From an uncultured Oscillospiraceae bacterium (GTDB lineage: Bacteria; Bacillota; Clostridia; Oscillospirales; Acutalibacteraceae), in assembly GCA_900552985.1 (NCBI GenBank), contig USBP01000024.1:1-10446 (forward strand): a DNA stretch of 10,446 bases, read 5' to 3'. Position 1 is the first letter of the stretch; each line of letters opens with the position of its first letter. This document shows, piece by piece, positions 1 through 7,045 of this stretch. Both the position numbers and the translations under genes were made by a program. The notes beneath the pieces were generated by a model that was not told where the DNA came from, ran no database searches, and saw only the letters and a list, made by a program, of their open reading frames with translations.

Positions 1-131
1 GGGCCGGAGGAAGGGAGCGAGAAACCGGTGGGAGGGCACTCACCTGCTTATTGAGGCAGGTTATTAATCGCCGTTCCCGGCATGGCGGGGATTCTATGCA
101 AGTCAAGGCCCTTCAGTCACAGGATGATTGA
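1..131 (+). CDS. Possible C-terminal tail of an upstream gene (SpoIIID-like?), cut by the window edge
   Basis: Frame 3 is open from position 3 to a TGA at 129-131, giving about 42 residues. They include the stretch RQVINRRSRHGGDS. The SpoIIID sporulation regulator family ends with a basic stretch followed by RH(I/L)RGG and then a short charged tail, and spoIIID lies directly upstream of the mbl/mreB gene in Bacillus and Clostridium. The position and the RH-GG residues are therefore suggestive. The match is imperfect: two residues of the usual RHIRGG are absent, and the part before it does not clearly resemble the family. It may instead be noncoding. The other two plus frames stop early, at about 54 and 66. 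I treat this as a weak call driven mostly by context. Confidence 0.22.
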   Translation, partial: AGGRERETGGRALTCLLRQVINRRSRHGGDSMQVKALQSQDD

Positions 132-172
132 GGGGTTTTTCCATTTTATCCGGCCTGTTCGACAGATCTCAT

Positions 173-201
173 TTGACAAATCTCCGCGATTCGTATACGC
201 T
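173..201 (+). promoter_or_regulatory. Candidate sigma-A promoter of mreB
   Basis: A perfect -35 hexamer TTGACA lies at 173-178. After a 17-base spacer comes a poor -10 candidate, TACGCT, at 196-201. An alternative -10 is TATACG at 194-199 with a 15-base spacer. The start codon follows about 45 bases later, which leaves room for a short leader with a strong Shine-Dalgarno site. The -35 is convincing and the -10 is weak, so use of another sigma factor or of upstream readthrough cannot be excluded. Confidence 0.4.
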
Positions 202-245
202 AATACAGATAATGCAACAGGACAAGACAGCCTGGAGGTGAGGGT

Positions 246-1280
246 ATGTTCGGCTTAGGCGTCGGGATCGACTTGGGCACAAGCTCTGTCATGATCTATG
301 TGGAGGGGAAAGGCATCGTTCTGGCGGAGCCCTCTGTCATCGCCTGTGAAACCAGGGGCGGGGAAATGCTTGCCGTGGGGGAACCCGCTTACCGGATGAT
401 TGGCCGCAACCCGGAATCCATCTCCGTCATCCGCCCGCTGAAGGATGGCGTTGTTTCTGATTTTCCCATGACGGAAAAGATGCTCCAGCATTATATTCAA
501 AAAATCTGTGGGAACCGCATCTTTAAGCCCCACGTGATTGTGTGCATGCCAAGCTCCGTCACCAATCTGGAAAAGCGCACGATTCTGGATGTTGTCACAG
601 CCTCCGGCGCAGGGATGGCCTGTCTGATTGAGGAGCCTCTCGCCGCAGCGATCGGTGCCGGAATCGATATTCACCATCCATATGGGACGATGATCGTCGA
701 TATGGGCGGCGGCACGACGGATATTGCCGTAATCACCATGGGAAGCATCGCAATTTCCGGCTCTGTCCGTATTGCGGGGAATGAATTTGACGAAGCTATT
801 TTGCGATATGTCAAAACCTATAAGAACGTCGTCATTGGTGAACGCACGGCGGAGGAGATCAAAAAACAAATTGGCTGCGCCTATGTCCGCGAGGAAGAGG
901 TAGCGATGATCGCCAAAGGGAAAAACTATATTACCGGTATGCCGGAGAGCTTTGAGATCACCTCTACAGAGGTCTATGAGGCAATCAGCGACCTTCTGGA
1001 CGATCTGTTTGAAGCGGTACGCGGTATTCTGGAGGTCACACCGCCCGAGCTGGTGGGAGATATCGCCACAGAAGGAATCGTCCTGACCGGCGGCGGCGCG
1101 CTTCTTTACGGTATGGACAGAATGATGCAAAAGCGCACAGGCATCCGGGCCCGTGTGGCGGACGATCCCCTTCACTGCGTGGTAAAGGGCACGGGCGTCG
1201 CCCTGAAGGATATGAACGTATTGGCGGATAACGGTTATATCTTCAAATCCCGTGAGGAAATTGTGGGCGTACAGGATTAG
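246..1280 (+). CDS. mreB: MreB/Mbl family rod-shape-determining actin-like protein
   Basis: Bacterial actin of 344 residues (E. coli MreB has 347). This family polymerises in an ATP-dependent way at the inner face of the membrane and guides the elongation machinery that builds the side wall. The sequence shows the actin-fold nucleotide motifs in order: phosphate 1, GIDLGTSS, at residues 7-14; the typical MreB stretch RPLKDGVVSDF at 63-73; the connect region IEEPLAAAIGAG near 128-139; phosphate 2, DMGGGTTD, at 152-159; and the adenosine motif VLTGGGA at 279-285. The ATG start has an excellent Shine-Dalgarno site, GGAGGTGA, at 234-241, four bases upstream. The phosphate 1 loop reads TSSVMIY where MreB usually has TANTLIY, so this may be a divergent second paralog (Mbl or MreBH type) rather than the MreCD-linked copy. 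Neither mreC nor mreD follows. The gene instead ends at a terminator facing a convergent operon. Confidence 0.92.
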   Translation: MFGLGVGIDLGTSSVMIYVEGKGIVLAEPSVIACETRGGEMLAVGEPAYRMIGRNPESISVIRPLKDGVVSDFPMTEKMLQHYIQKICGNRIFKPHVIVCMPSSVTNLEKRTILDVVTASGAGMACLIEEPLAAAIGAGIDIHHPYGTMIVDMGGGTTDIAVITMGSIAISGSVRIAGNEFDEAILRYVKTYKNVVIGERTAEEIKKQIGCAYVREEEVAMIAKGKNYITGMPESFEITSTEVYEAISDLLDDLFEAVRGILEVTPPELVGDIATEGIVLTGGGALLYGMDRMMQKRTGIRARVADDPLHCVVKGTGVALKDMNVLADNGYIFKSREEIVGVQD

Positions 1281-1332
1281 CAAAATTGCAGAAATTCTCC
1301 CTCCAGAGCGTAGAAACCAAGCGGGATACGGA

Positions 1333-1368
1333 AAGGCCTGTGCACGGCAGATGCTGTGCACAGGCCTT
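1333..1368. terminator. Bidirectional terminator hairpin between mreB and the transporter operon
   Basis: The arms 1333-1344 and 1357-1368 are perfectly complementary over 12 bases. Four further loop pairs (CGGC with GCTG, one wobble) extend the stem to about 16 pairs around an AGAT loop. On the plus strand a moderately T-rich run, TTCGGCTTTCTC, follows. On the minus strand only a short TTTCC follows. It sits in the 144-base gap between two converging genes, so it most likely stops transcription from both sides. The U-tracts are mediocre and the stem is very stable. Confidence 0.72.
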
Positions 1369-1424
1369 CGGCTTTCTCTCCGTTACCATGTGGTGTTTTC
1401 ACATCTAAAATCCGAGATCAGTAT

Positions 1425-2381
1425 TTACCGCTCCTCACGGAAATAGTTCACGCCGCAGCCGGCGGGCTGTGCGTTTTCCTTGCTTTTGCGAATAGAAGTA
1501 ACGATTAAAACAAGTGCCGTGACAAGGAAAGGCAGCATATCAAAGATCGCCTCTGGAATCGAAATAATATTCTTGGGAATATAAAATTTCAGGATGTTGA
1601 ACGCACCGAAAATAAAAGAGCCAAAAACCGCCTTAAACGGATTCCAGCTGGCGAAAATCACGAGCGCTACCGCAATCCAGCCAAGGCCGTTGACACAATC
1701 CGTTACCCACACGCCGCCGCACAGCACCAGTGAAATATAGGCGCCGCCGATACCACAAATTCCGCCGCCGAGCAGGATATTGATATATTTCACCCGGGTC
1801 ACCGCAATGCCGGCCGCATCCGCTGCGCCAGGATTTTCCCCCACCGCGCACAGGTTCAGCCCCGCGCGGGTGTGAAAGATATAGATACCCATAATGATGC
1901 AGAGAAGGATTCCAAAATAGACAAACGGATTATATTGAAAAAAGAGCTTCCCCGCATATGGCAGATCGCTAAGCACCGGAATATGGATTTCCTGCACGGA
2001 ATGAGTGATCTGCTCCGACAGCTTCAGTACAGAAACGCCGGAGGACTCGCGCAGAAAATCTCCAAAAAAATTGGCAAAACCCACGCCAAAGATGGTCAAC
2101 GTCAAGCCGGTAACGTTTTGGTTTGCCTTCAATGTTACCGTTAAAAACGCATAAACCAGGGCGGATAGGAGCCCCGCGAGGAAGGCGCCGAGCACGGCAA
2201 GCACAATATTTTCTGTTACAAAGCCGACGTAAAACCCCGCGATTGCGCCGATGGACATCATGCCCTCCACACCAAGGTTCAGGTTGCCCGCCCGCTCCGT
2301 TGTGATCTCGCCGAGCGTGCCAAACATCAAAGGAGTGCCCGCCAGCAACGCAGCGTGCAGAAAATTCACCAGTGTGTTCAT
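1425..2381 (-). CDS. nupQ: BMP-type ABC transporter permease, NupQ/YufQ-like
   Basis: Integral membrane permease of 318 residues in the branched-chain permease-like family (BPD_transp_2), which pairs with a second permease to form the channel of nucleoside importers such as B. subtilis NupNOPQ. The family stretch TERAGNLNLGVEGMM lies at residues 28-42. The cytoplasmic coupling loop AVGENPGAADAAGI lies at 179-192, where the ATPase is expected to dock. Around eight hydrophobic segments alternate with short loops, and the C-terminus is a basic cytoplasmic tail (IRKSKEN). The ATG overlaps the TGA of the preceding permease gene as ATGA (2378-2381), which implies translational coupling. It is the last gene of the operon, followed by the 1333-1368 terminator. 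The substrate is inferred from the family and the linked xpt to be a purine base or nucleoside. The sequence does not show it directly. Confidence 0.88.
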   Translation of the reverse strand: MNTLVNFLHAALLAGTPLMFGTLGEITTERAGNLNLGVEGMMSIGAIAGFYVGFVTENIVLAVLGAFLAGLLSALVYAFLTVTLKANQNVTGLTLTIFGVGFANFFGDFLRESSGVSVLKLSEQITHSVQEIHIPVLSDLPYAGKLFFQYNPFVYFGILLCIIMGIYIFHTRAGLNLCAVGENPGAADAAGIAVTRVKYINILLGGGICGIGGAYISLVLCGGVWVTDCVNGLGWIAVALVIFASWNPFKAVFGSFIFGAFNILKFYIPKNIISIPEAIFDMLPFLVTALVLIVTSIRKSKENAQPAGCGVNYFREER

Positions 2382-3490
2382 TTCGCCCGCCCTCCTTTCT
2401 TCCGGAACGCAAAGGAGTACCGGATGAAAAACTCACAGCCCAGGATAAAGAACAGGATAACCCCCTGCAAGATATCGGATGCATAGGAGGAAATGCCGAA
2501 GGTGGTCTGGATCACACCGCTGCCTTTCTCCAAAACGCTGAACAGCGCAGTGAACACCAAAATGACAAAGGGGTTGAGCTGAGCAAGCCAGGCTACGATA
2601 ATTGCAGTAAAACCCACGCCGCTCGCAACGCCTGTGGAAAGCGTGAAATCCGTGCCCGTCACCTGCAGCATCCCTGCAATACCGGAAACCGCGCCGCTGA
2701 GGATCATCGTCACGATCATCACGCGCTTCACATTGATACCGGCATACCGGGCCGTGGCCTGACTTTCCCCCACCACGCTGATCTCATAGCCGCTTTTGGT
2801 ATAACGCAGATACACAAAGGTGAGCACAACCAGCACAAGGCCAATGATCCAGCCGGACTGCACGCCGAAGACTTTACCCAGATAAGCGTTTGCCTCAAAC
2901 GTCGCTATCTTAGGGAAGCCGCGCGCCTCCGGGTCCTGCCATGGCCCCTGGCGCAAATAATCCACCACGTAAAAGGCGATATAGTTAAGCATTAGCGTCA
3001 GCAGCGTTTCATTGGTGTTGAAGCGCGCCTTAAACAGCGCCGGGATCAGCCCCCACAGGCCGCCGCCGATCATCCCCGCTAAAAAGCAGACGATCATCAG
3101 GGGGATATGCGGCCAGTCGCTGTGGAATAGCGCAAAATAAGAGGCAAAAACAGCCCCCATAATCAGCTGCCCCTCGGCGCCGATATTCCAAAACTTCATT
3201 TTGAAGGCCAAAGTGACGCCAAGGGAGGTAATCAGCAGTGGGATTGCGATTTTCACCGTGGATTGAATCGCGATCTTGCTGCGGAAACAGCCGCGAATCA
3301 TCTCTGCATAAACGCTCAGCGGATTATGGCCGAGCAGCAGAAGGAACAACGCCCCCGCTGCAATGGCAAGGCAAAACGCTGCCACACGCAGCAGCGAAGC
3401 CCGCACGGGCGACAGCTCCGGTTTTTTTACGATGCGGAGAAACGGCTCCGCTGCACCTTTGCGCACGGCGCCGTTGGACGCTTTCGTCAT
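2378..3490 (-). CDS. nupP: BMP-type ABC transporter permease, NupP/YufP-like
   Basis: Permease of 370 residues and the larger partner of the next gene in the operon. After a basic cytoplasmic N-terminus of about 30 residues it has a series of hydrophobic segments. The diagnostic stretch FWNIGAEGQLIMG is at residues 100-112, followed by the long loop with KARFNTNETLLTLMLNYIA that is typical of YufP-like proteins. The coupling loop VVGESQATARYAGI is at 239-252. The start overlaps the stop of the ATPase gene by four bases (3487-3490). A strong purine-rich ribosome site, GGGGGAGGAG, lies about 6 bases before the ATG, inside the ATPase C-terminal codons. The family imports nucleosides, and some members have been linked to simple sugars or other ligands. 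The pairing with xpt favours purines here (inference). Confidence 0.88.
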   Translation of the reverse strand: MTKASNGAVRKGAAEPFLRIVKKPELSPVRASLLRVAAFCLAIAAGALFLLLLGHNPLSVYAEMIRGCFRSKIAIQSTVKIAIPLLITSLGVTLAFKMKFWNIGAEGQLIMGAVFASYFALFHSDWPHIPLMIVCFLAGMIGGGLWGLIPALFKARFNTNETLLTLMLNYIAFYVVDYLRQGPWQDPEARGFPKIATFEANAYLGKVFGVQSGWIIGLVLVVLTFVYLRYTKSGYEISVVGESQATARYAGINVKRVMIVTMILSGAVSGIAGMLQVTGTDFTLSTGVASGVGFTAIIVAWLAQLNPFVILVFTALFSVLEKGSGVIQTTFGISSYASDILQGVILFFILGCEFFIRYSFAFRKKGGRAK

Positions 3491-5028
3491 GCGGCTCCTC
3501 CCCCTTCTGTTTCCCCGGCCATCATCAGGCCGATTTGTTCCTTCGTTGCATCCTGCGCCGCCAAAATGCCGGTCACCTCACCATGGCACAGCACCAGGAT
3601 ACGGTCGCACAATTCCAGCAGCACATCCAAATCCTCCCCGATGAACAAAACCGCCACGCCTTTTTTCTTCTGTTCGTTAAGCAGGTCGTAAATCGTGTAG
3701 GAGGAGTTGATATCCAGCCCGCGCACCGGGTAAGCGGTGATGAGCAGCTGCGGCTCGGATTCAATTTCGCGCCCCAGCAGCACCTTCTGCACATTTCCGC
3801 CGGAGAGACGGGATACCGGCGTTGTAATGCCCGGGGTGGAGATATCCAGCTTTTCGATCAGCCGGAGCGCCAGCTCCTTTGCCGGCTTCTTATCGATAAA
3901 AGGACCTTTCCCGTTTTGATAGGATTTGAGCAGCATGTTATCCGTCATGCCCATAGAGGCGACTAGGCCCATACCCAGGCGGTCCTCCGGGATGAAGCTC
4001 ATGCTAATGCCCATTTTTATAATTTCACGGGGGGATTTTCCCACGATATTTTCTTTTTTATAAAGGATCGCACCCTTTTCTGCGCGCATCAGCCCGGCGA
4101 TGGTTTCGCACAGCTCCTTCTGCCCGCTGCCGGCCACACCGGCCACGCCCAGAATCTCCCCGCCGTTGAGATCAAAGGAAACGTCATTGAGCGCATAGAC
4201 GCCCTCCTCATTGCGCACAGAAAGGTGATGCACCTCAAACAGCGCCTTCTCCTGCTCCACAGCAGGACGCTCAATCTCCAAAGAGACCTTTTTGCCCACC
4301 ATGCGCTCCGTCAGCTCCTGCGCAGAGGTCTCCGCAGTGATAACCGTCGCCACACTCTTCCCCTTACGCAGGATGGTAACACGGTCGCTGATGGCAAGCA
4401 CCTCGTTGAGCTTATGCGTGATAATAATAACCGCACAGCCCTGATCGCGCATGCTGCGCAGAATGGCGAAAAGACGATCCGTCTCCTGCGGAGTGAGCAC
4501 AGCCGTCGGCTCGTCCAAAATCAGGATATCCGCCCCGCGGTAGAGTACCTTGAGGATTTCCACCGTCTGCTTCTCGCTGACGGACATGTGATATGTTTTT
4601 TTCATGGGATCGATTTCAAGCCCATATTTTTGACAAAGGGCCGAAATCTTTGCCGCCAGCTCCTTTTTGCCCAATCGCCGATCGGTCTGCGTTCCCATCA
4701 CGATATTCTCCTGAGCAGTAAAAACGTCCACCAGCTTAAAATGCTGGTGGATCATACCGATGCCAAGTTTCAAGGCATCATGTGGGGACGGGATCGTTCG
4801 CTGCTGCCCGCGCACAAAAATAGCGCCTGCATCCGGATGATAAATACCGGATAAGATATTCATCAGCGTTGTCTTGCCAGAGCCGTTTTCGCCAAGCAGG
4901 GCGAGAATCTCGCCCTGCTTGACGGACAGGCTGATATCATCATTGGCGACAACCGGGCCAAAAGCCTTTGTAATATGCCTGAGTTCAATCGCGATCTTTT
5001 GCTCCATCGTATCCAAATGCGATACCAC
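3487..5028 (-). CDS. nupO: Nucleoside-type ABC transporter ATPase with two nucleotide-binding domains, NupO/YufO-like
   Basis: Cytoplasmic ATPase of 513 residues with two fused ABC domains, the usual architecture of the BMP/Nup and ribose/simple-sugar importers. Domain 1 has a canonical Walker A, GENGSGKT, at 46-53; a signature-like MSVSEKQ at 148-154; and Walker B ILILDEPT at 168-175. Domain 2 has the degenerate P-loop GVAGSGQKE and the stretch PEDRLGMGLV common in this family, then a canonical signature LSGGN at 408-412 and a divergent Walker B region, LLITAYPVRGLD. This asymmetry is normal for these fused ATPases, in which mainly one site hydrolyses ATP. The start is GTG at 5028 with AAAGGG four bases before it. 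An ATG seven codons later (5007) is an alternative with a poorer ribosome site. The gene follows the binding-protein gene by 25 bases and overlaps the next permease by four. Confidence 0.9.
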   Translation of the reverse strand: MVSHLDTMEQKIAIELRHITKAFGPVVANDDISLSVKQGEILALLGENGSGKTTLMNILSGIYHPDAGAIFVRGQQRTIPSPHDALKLGIGMIHQHFKLVDVFTAQENIVMGTQTDRRLGKKELAAKISALCQKYGLEIDPMKKTYHMSVSEKQTVEILKVLYRGADILILDEPTAVLTPQETDRLFAILRSMRDQGCAVIIITHKLNEVLAISDRVTILRKGKSVATVITAETSAQELTERMVGKKVSLEIERPAVEQEKALFEVHHLSVRNEEGVYALNDVSFDLNGGEILGVAGVAGSGQKELCETIAGLMRAEKGAILYKKENIVGKSPREIIKMGISMSFIPEDRLGMGLVASMGMTDNMLLKSYQNGKGPFIDKKPAKELALRLIEKLDISTPGITTPVSRLSGGNVQKVLLGREIESEPQLLITAYPVRGLDINSSYTIYDLLNEQKKKGVAVLFIGEDLDVLLELCDRILVLCHGEVTGILAAQDATKEQIGLMMAGETEGGGAA

Positions 5029-5053
5029 CTATCCCTTTCGCAAAAATACCGTC

Positions 5054-6220
5054 TTACTGATCGGCGACGACATTGTCGACATACCAGTTGAGCTGACCGG
5101 CAATATAATCATCCTTAAGATAGTCGCCGCTCTTCACCCGCTCCGTTCCGGAAGCATCCTTGATCGGCCCGGCAAAGACCTTCAGCGTACCATCCAGAAT
5201 CCCGGCCTGGGCCTTATCGATTGCCTCCTGCGTGCCGTCCGCACAGTTGGCAGACAGCGGGGAGATGCCGACAAGCCCCTCCTTCATGCCGTCAAAATAG
5301 TTGGTAGGCGTCCATGTGCCGTCAATTACCTGCTGAACCGCCTGTGTATAATAGACCCCCCAGTTCCAGATCGTTGCAGTCAAGTGGGCTTTGGGAGCCT
5401 CTGCGGTCATATCAGAGTTGTAACCGCAGCCCCACACGCCGCGCTCCTGTGCAGCAATTTGCGGCTGAGCGGTATCCTGATGCTGGGCGATCACATCGCA
5501 GCCCTCGTCGAGCAGCGCAATTGCAGCGCTTTTTTCCTTCTGCGGGTCAAACCACGTGTTGGTGACCTTAACATAGATCTTCGCATCCGGGTTGACGCTC
5601 TTCACGCCCAGCGCAAACGCGTCGATGCCGCCGGTTACCTCCGGGTTATCGCTGCCCTGCGCGGCCACATAGCCAATCTTGTTGCTCTGGGTTTTCAGGC
5701 CGGCAGCGATGCCGGTCAGGTAGCGCGCCTCATAGATGCGGCCAAAATAATTGTTGAGGTTTTTGCCATTATTTTTATAGCCGGAGCAATGGGAGAAAAT
5801 CACATCCGGATACTCGGCGGCCAGCTGCTCCATGGTGTCCATATAGCCGTAGCTCGTGCCGAAGATGATATGGCAGCCCGCTTCAATGCACTCCCGGATA
5901 GCTGTCTCGATCGCTGTTTTATCCGTGTCGTCAATATCGTTCTTGCGGATAATCTGCTCCTCCCCAAGGCCAAGCTGATTCTGCATGGCGACAATGCCAA
6001 TATCATGCGCATGGGTATAACCAGCCGTGTCGTTTGGATTGCCGATGTGGATCACACCGACCTTGATCTCCTCCTTCGGGACTGCCGGGAAAGTGCTTCC
6101 AGACGCCGCCGGCTCATTGCCAGATGGTTCTCCTGTGTCGCCGCCGCCGGAGCATGCCGCCAACGCGAAGACCAGAGCAAACGCCATCAACAAAGCGAGT
6201 GCCTTTGTGAACTTTTTCAC
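5054..6220 (-). CDS. nupN: BMP family substrate-binding lipoprotein of the purine/nucleoside ABC transporter
   Basis: Extracellular solute-binding lipoprotein of 388 residues in the basic membrane protein (BMP/PnrA) family. The N-terminus is a classic lipoprotein signal: KKFTK, a hydrophobic core, and the lipobox LAAC with the lipidated cysteine at residue 23. A Gly/Ser/Pro-rich linker to about residue 50 tethers it to the membrane. The mature domain opens with IKVGVIHIGNPND and carries GYTHAHDIG at 67-75. That belongs to a BMP subgroup with a Y-T/S-x-x-H-D motif instead of the treponemal PnrA-type D-x-x-F-N motif. The start is GTG at 6220 with GGAGGA about 8 bases upstream. An ATG in between opens only a three-codon frame (Met-Asn-Lys-stop) whose TGA overlaps the GTG. 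It is the second operon gene, 57 bases after xpt and 25 before the ATPase. The ligand is inferred to be a purine. Confidence 0.88.
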   Translation of the reverse strand: MKKFTKALALLMAFALVFALAACSGGGDTGEPSGNEPAASGSTFPAVPKEEIKVGVIHIGNPNDTAGYTHAHDIGIVAMQNQLGLGEEQIIRKNDIDDTDKTAIETAIRECIEAGCHIIFGTSYGYMDTMEQLAAEYPDVIFSHCSGYKNNGKNLNNYFGRIYEARYLTGIAAGLKTQSNKIGYVAAQGSDNPEVTGGIDAFALGVKSVNPDAKIYVKVTNTWFDPQKEKSAAIALLDEGCDVIAQHQDTAQPQIAAQERGVWGCGYNSDMTAEAPKAHLTATIWNWGVYYTQAVQQVIDGTWTPTNYFDGMKEGLVGISPLSANCADGTQEAIDKAQAGILDGTLKVFAGPIKDASGTERVKSGDYLKDDYIAGQLNWYVDNVVADQ

Positions 6221-6253
6221 TTGTTCATTCCTCCAATTTCATTTTATGTGGCA

Positions 6254-6277
6254 GGGCGCAGCCAGATAGGCCCGCCC
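6254..6277 (-). other. Intercistronic stem-loop between xpt and the binding-protein gene
   Basis: Directly after the xpt stop, the arms 6254-6258 and 6273-6277 (GGGCG/CGCCC) can pair, with an inner GCC/GGC pairing around a short loop. There is no U-tract, so it does not look like a terminator. A stem at this place could protect or trim the transcript so that the binding protein, normally needed in excess, is expressed at a different level from xpt. That role is inference. Confidence 0.35.
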
Positions 6278-6859
6278 TCAACACCCTTGTGGTGCAAACA
6301 GAATCCTGCCGCCCTTCATGGATTCTACAATTGCCAGAGACTCCAAGCGGATCCCCCGGCTGCGAATGAGCTTTCCCCCTGGCTGAAAGCCCTTTTCAAT
6401 GACGATCCCGACACCCTCCAGGCTGGCGCCGGCCTGATCCAAAATCTCCTTCAGGCCAATGAGCGCACGGCCATTTGCCAAAAAGTCGTCAATCACCAGC
6501 ACATGATCCTCCGGGCCGAGGAAATCCCTGGAGACCCCAATGATATAGGATTTATTTTTAGTAAAGGAAAACACCTCGCTGGTGTAAAGATTGCTCCCCA
6601 CATTGCGGTGCGCGCCTTTTTTGGCAAAAACAACAGGCACAGAGAAATACTGCGCGGCAATGCACGCGATCCCTATGCCCGACGCCTCAATGGTCAAAAT
6701 CTTATTGATTGGCGTGGATTGAAACCTCCGGCGGAATTCCTTCCCGATTTCATTGAGCAGGCCCACATCAATCTGATGGTTGAGAAACATATCAACCTTC
6801 AGAATATCGTCGCCCAATACCTTGCCATCCTTCAGGATCCGCTCTTCCAGAAGCTTCAT
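6278..6859 (-). CDS. xpt: Xanthine phosphoribosyltransferase
   Basis: Cytoplasmic purine salvage enzyme of 193 residues (B. subtilis Xpt has 194). It transfers phosphoribose from PRPP to xanthine to give XMP, with some members also using guanine. It opens with the family pattern ILKVDMFLNHQID at 19-31, has TIEASGIGIA at 56-65 and PVVFAKKG at 75-82, and carries the PRPP-binding loop VLVIDDFLANGRA at 120-132. The basic C-terminal segment GFQPGGKLIRSRGIRLESLA at 157-176 also matches. The same frame stays open upstream for 69 more codons (to 7066), but family length and N-terminus fix the start at ATG 6859. A GA-rich site, GAGGGTGGG, begins about 18 bases before it. It is the first gene of an operon with a BMP-type importer, which suggests that the imported purine is fed straight to this enzyme. 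Confidence 0.93.
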   Translation of the reverse strand: MKLLEERILKDGKVLGDDILKVDMFLNHQIDVGLLNEIGKEFRRRFQSTPINKILTIEASGIGIACIAAQYFSVPVVFAKKGAHRNVGSNLYTSEVFSFTKNKSYIIGVSRDFLGPEDHVLVIDDFLANGRALIGLKEILDQAGASLEGVGIVIEKGFQPGGKLIRSRGIRLESLAIVESMKGGRILFAPQGC

Positions 6860-7010
6860 AAACGCACGCCCACCCTCATTTTGGAATTTTGCAGGTAGCC
6901 CAACGGCTACGATCGCCGACGGTATTCCCGGCATAAAACCAAAAAGCAGCCGATCGGTTACCAGCTGCCGTTTTATTTTCATTGCCTTCTCGCCGCGCCC
7001 TTCAATCAAT
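6860..7010 (-). promoter_or_regulatory. Structured 5' leader of the xpt operon, candidate attenuator
   Basis: About 150 bases lie between the predicted transcription start (near 7010) and the xpt ATG. The leader holds, in transcript order, about 40 bases of purine-rich RNA, a terminator-like hairpin (6935-6968, listed separately), a GCCG/CGGC pairing (6932-6929 with 6918-6915), and a perfect 6-bp hairpin with a 4-base loop (6895-6910). The xpt gene of Firmicutes is often controlled by a guanine riboswitch or by PurR. I looked for the conserved joining-region sequences of the purine aptamer (TATA, GTTTCTACC-like, GACTA-like) and do not see them. I also see no clear PurBox. The xpt reading frame is open through the whole leader. 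An ATG at 6982 preceded by GAGAAGG at only 2 bases could in principle make a 41-residue leader or extension, MKIKRQLVTDRLLFGFMPGI onward, but nothing proves it is translated. Confidence 0.45.
6935..6968 (-). terminator. Intrinsic-terminator-like hairpin inside the xpt leader
   Basis: The arms 6964-6968 and 6946-6950 (GCAGC/GCTGC) pair, and inner pairs with two G-U wobbles extend the stem to about 9 bp around an AACCG loop. On the minus strand it is followed at once by TTTTT, GG and TTTT. It lies about 40 bases after the predicted transcription start and about 75 bases before the xpt start codon, which is where a regulated attenuator would sit. Confidence 0.5.
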
Positions 7011-7016
7011 AAAGAT

Positions 7017-7045
7017 AGTTTATAATAATTATGAACAGAAATCAA
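7017..7045 (-). promoter_or_regulatory. Candidate sigma-A promoter of the xpt-nup operon
   Basis: On the minus strand, TTGATT (7045-7040) is followed after 17 bases by TAAACT (7022-7017). A shifted reading gives TATAAA (7024-7019) with a 15-base spacer. The surrounding sequence is AT-rich, unlike the GC-rich flanks, as expected for a promoter. It would start transcription near 7010 and drive xpt and the four transporter genes. Confidence 0.5.

Noticed and set aside
42..61. Hairpin ACCTGC/GCAGGT with an 8-base loop near the left edge as a terminator of an upstream gene
   Set aside because: It is only 6 bp, lacks a T-run after it, and overlaps the frame that may still be coding to 131.
255..1361. 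A 368-codon minus-strand open frame opposite mreB
   Set aside because: It is the shadow of mreB, and its start falls in the terminator hairpin.
3700..3850. Loss of function in the second ATPase domain (divergent Walker B, LITAYPVRGLD, and a degenerate P-loop)
   Set aside because: One degenerate nucleotide site is normal in fused ATPases of the Nup/BMP and simple-sugar families, so it is not evidence of decay.
4874..6898. A 674-codon open frame on the plus strand, opposite the binding-protein and xpt genes
   Set aside because: It runs antisense to two clearly recognised genes, has no family-like motifs and is Arg/His/Leu-rich with no pattern. Such long antisense frames are common opposite GC-rich codon-biased genes.
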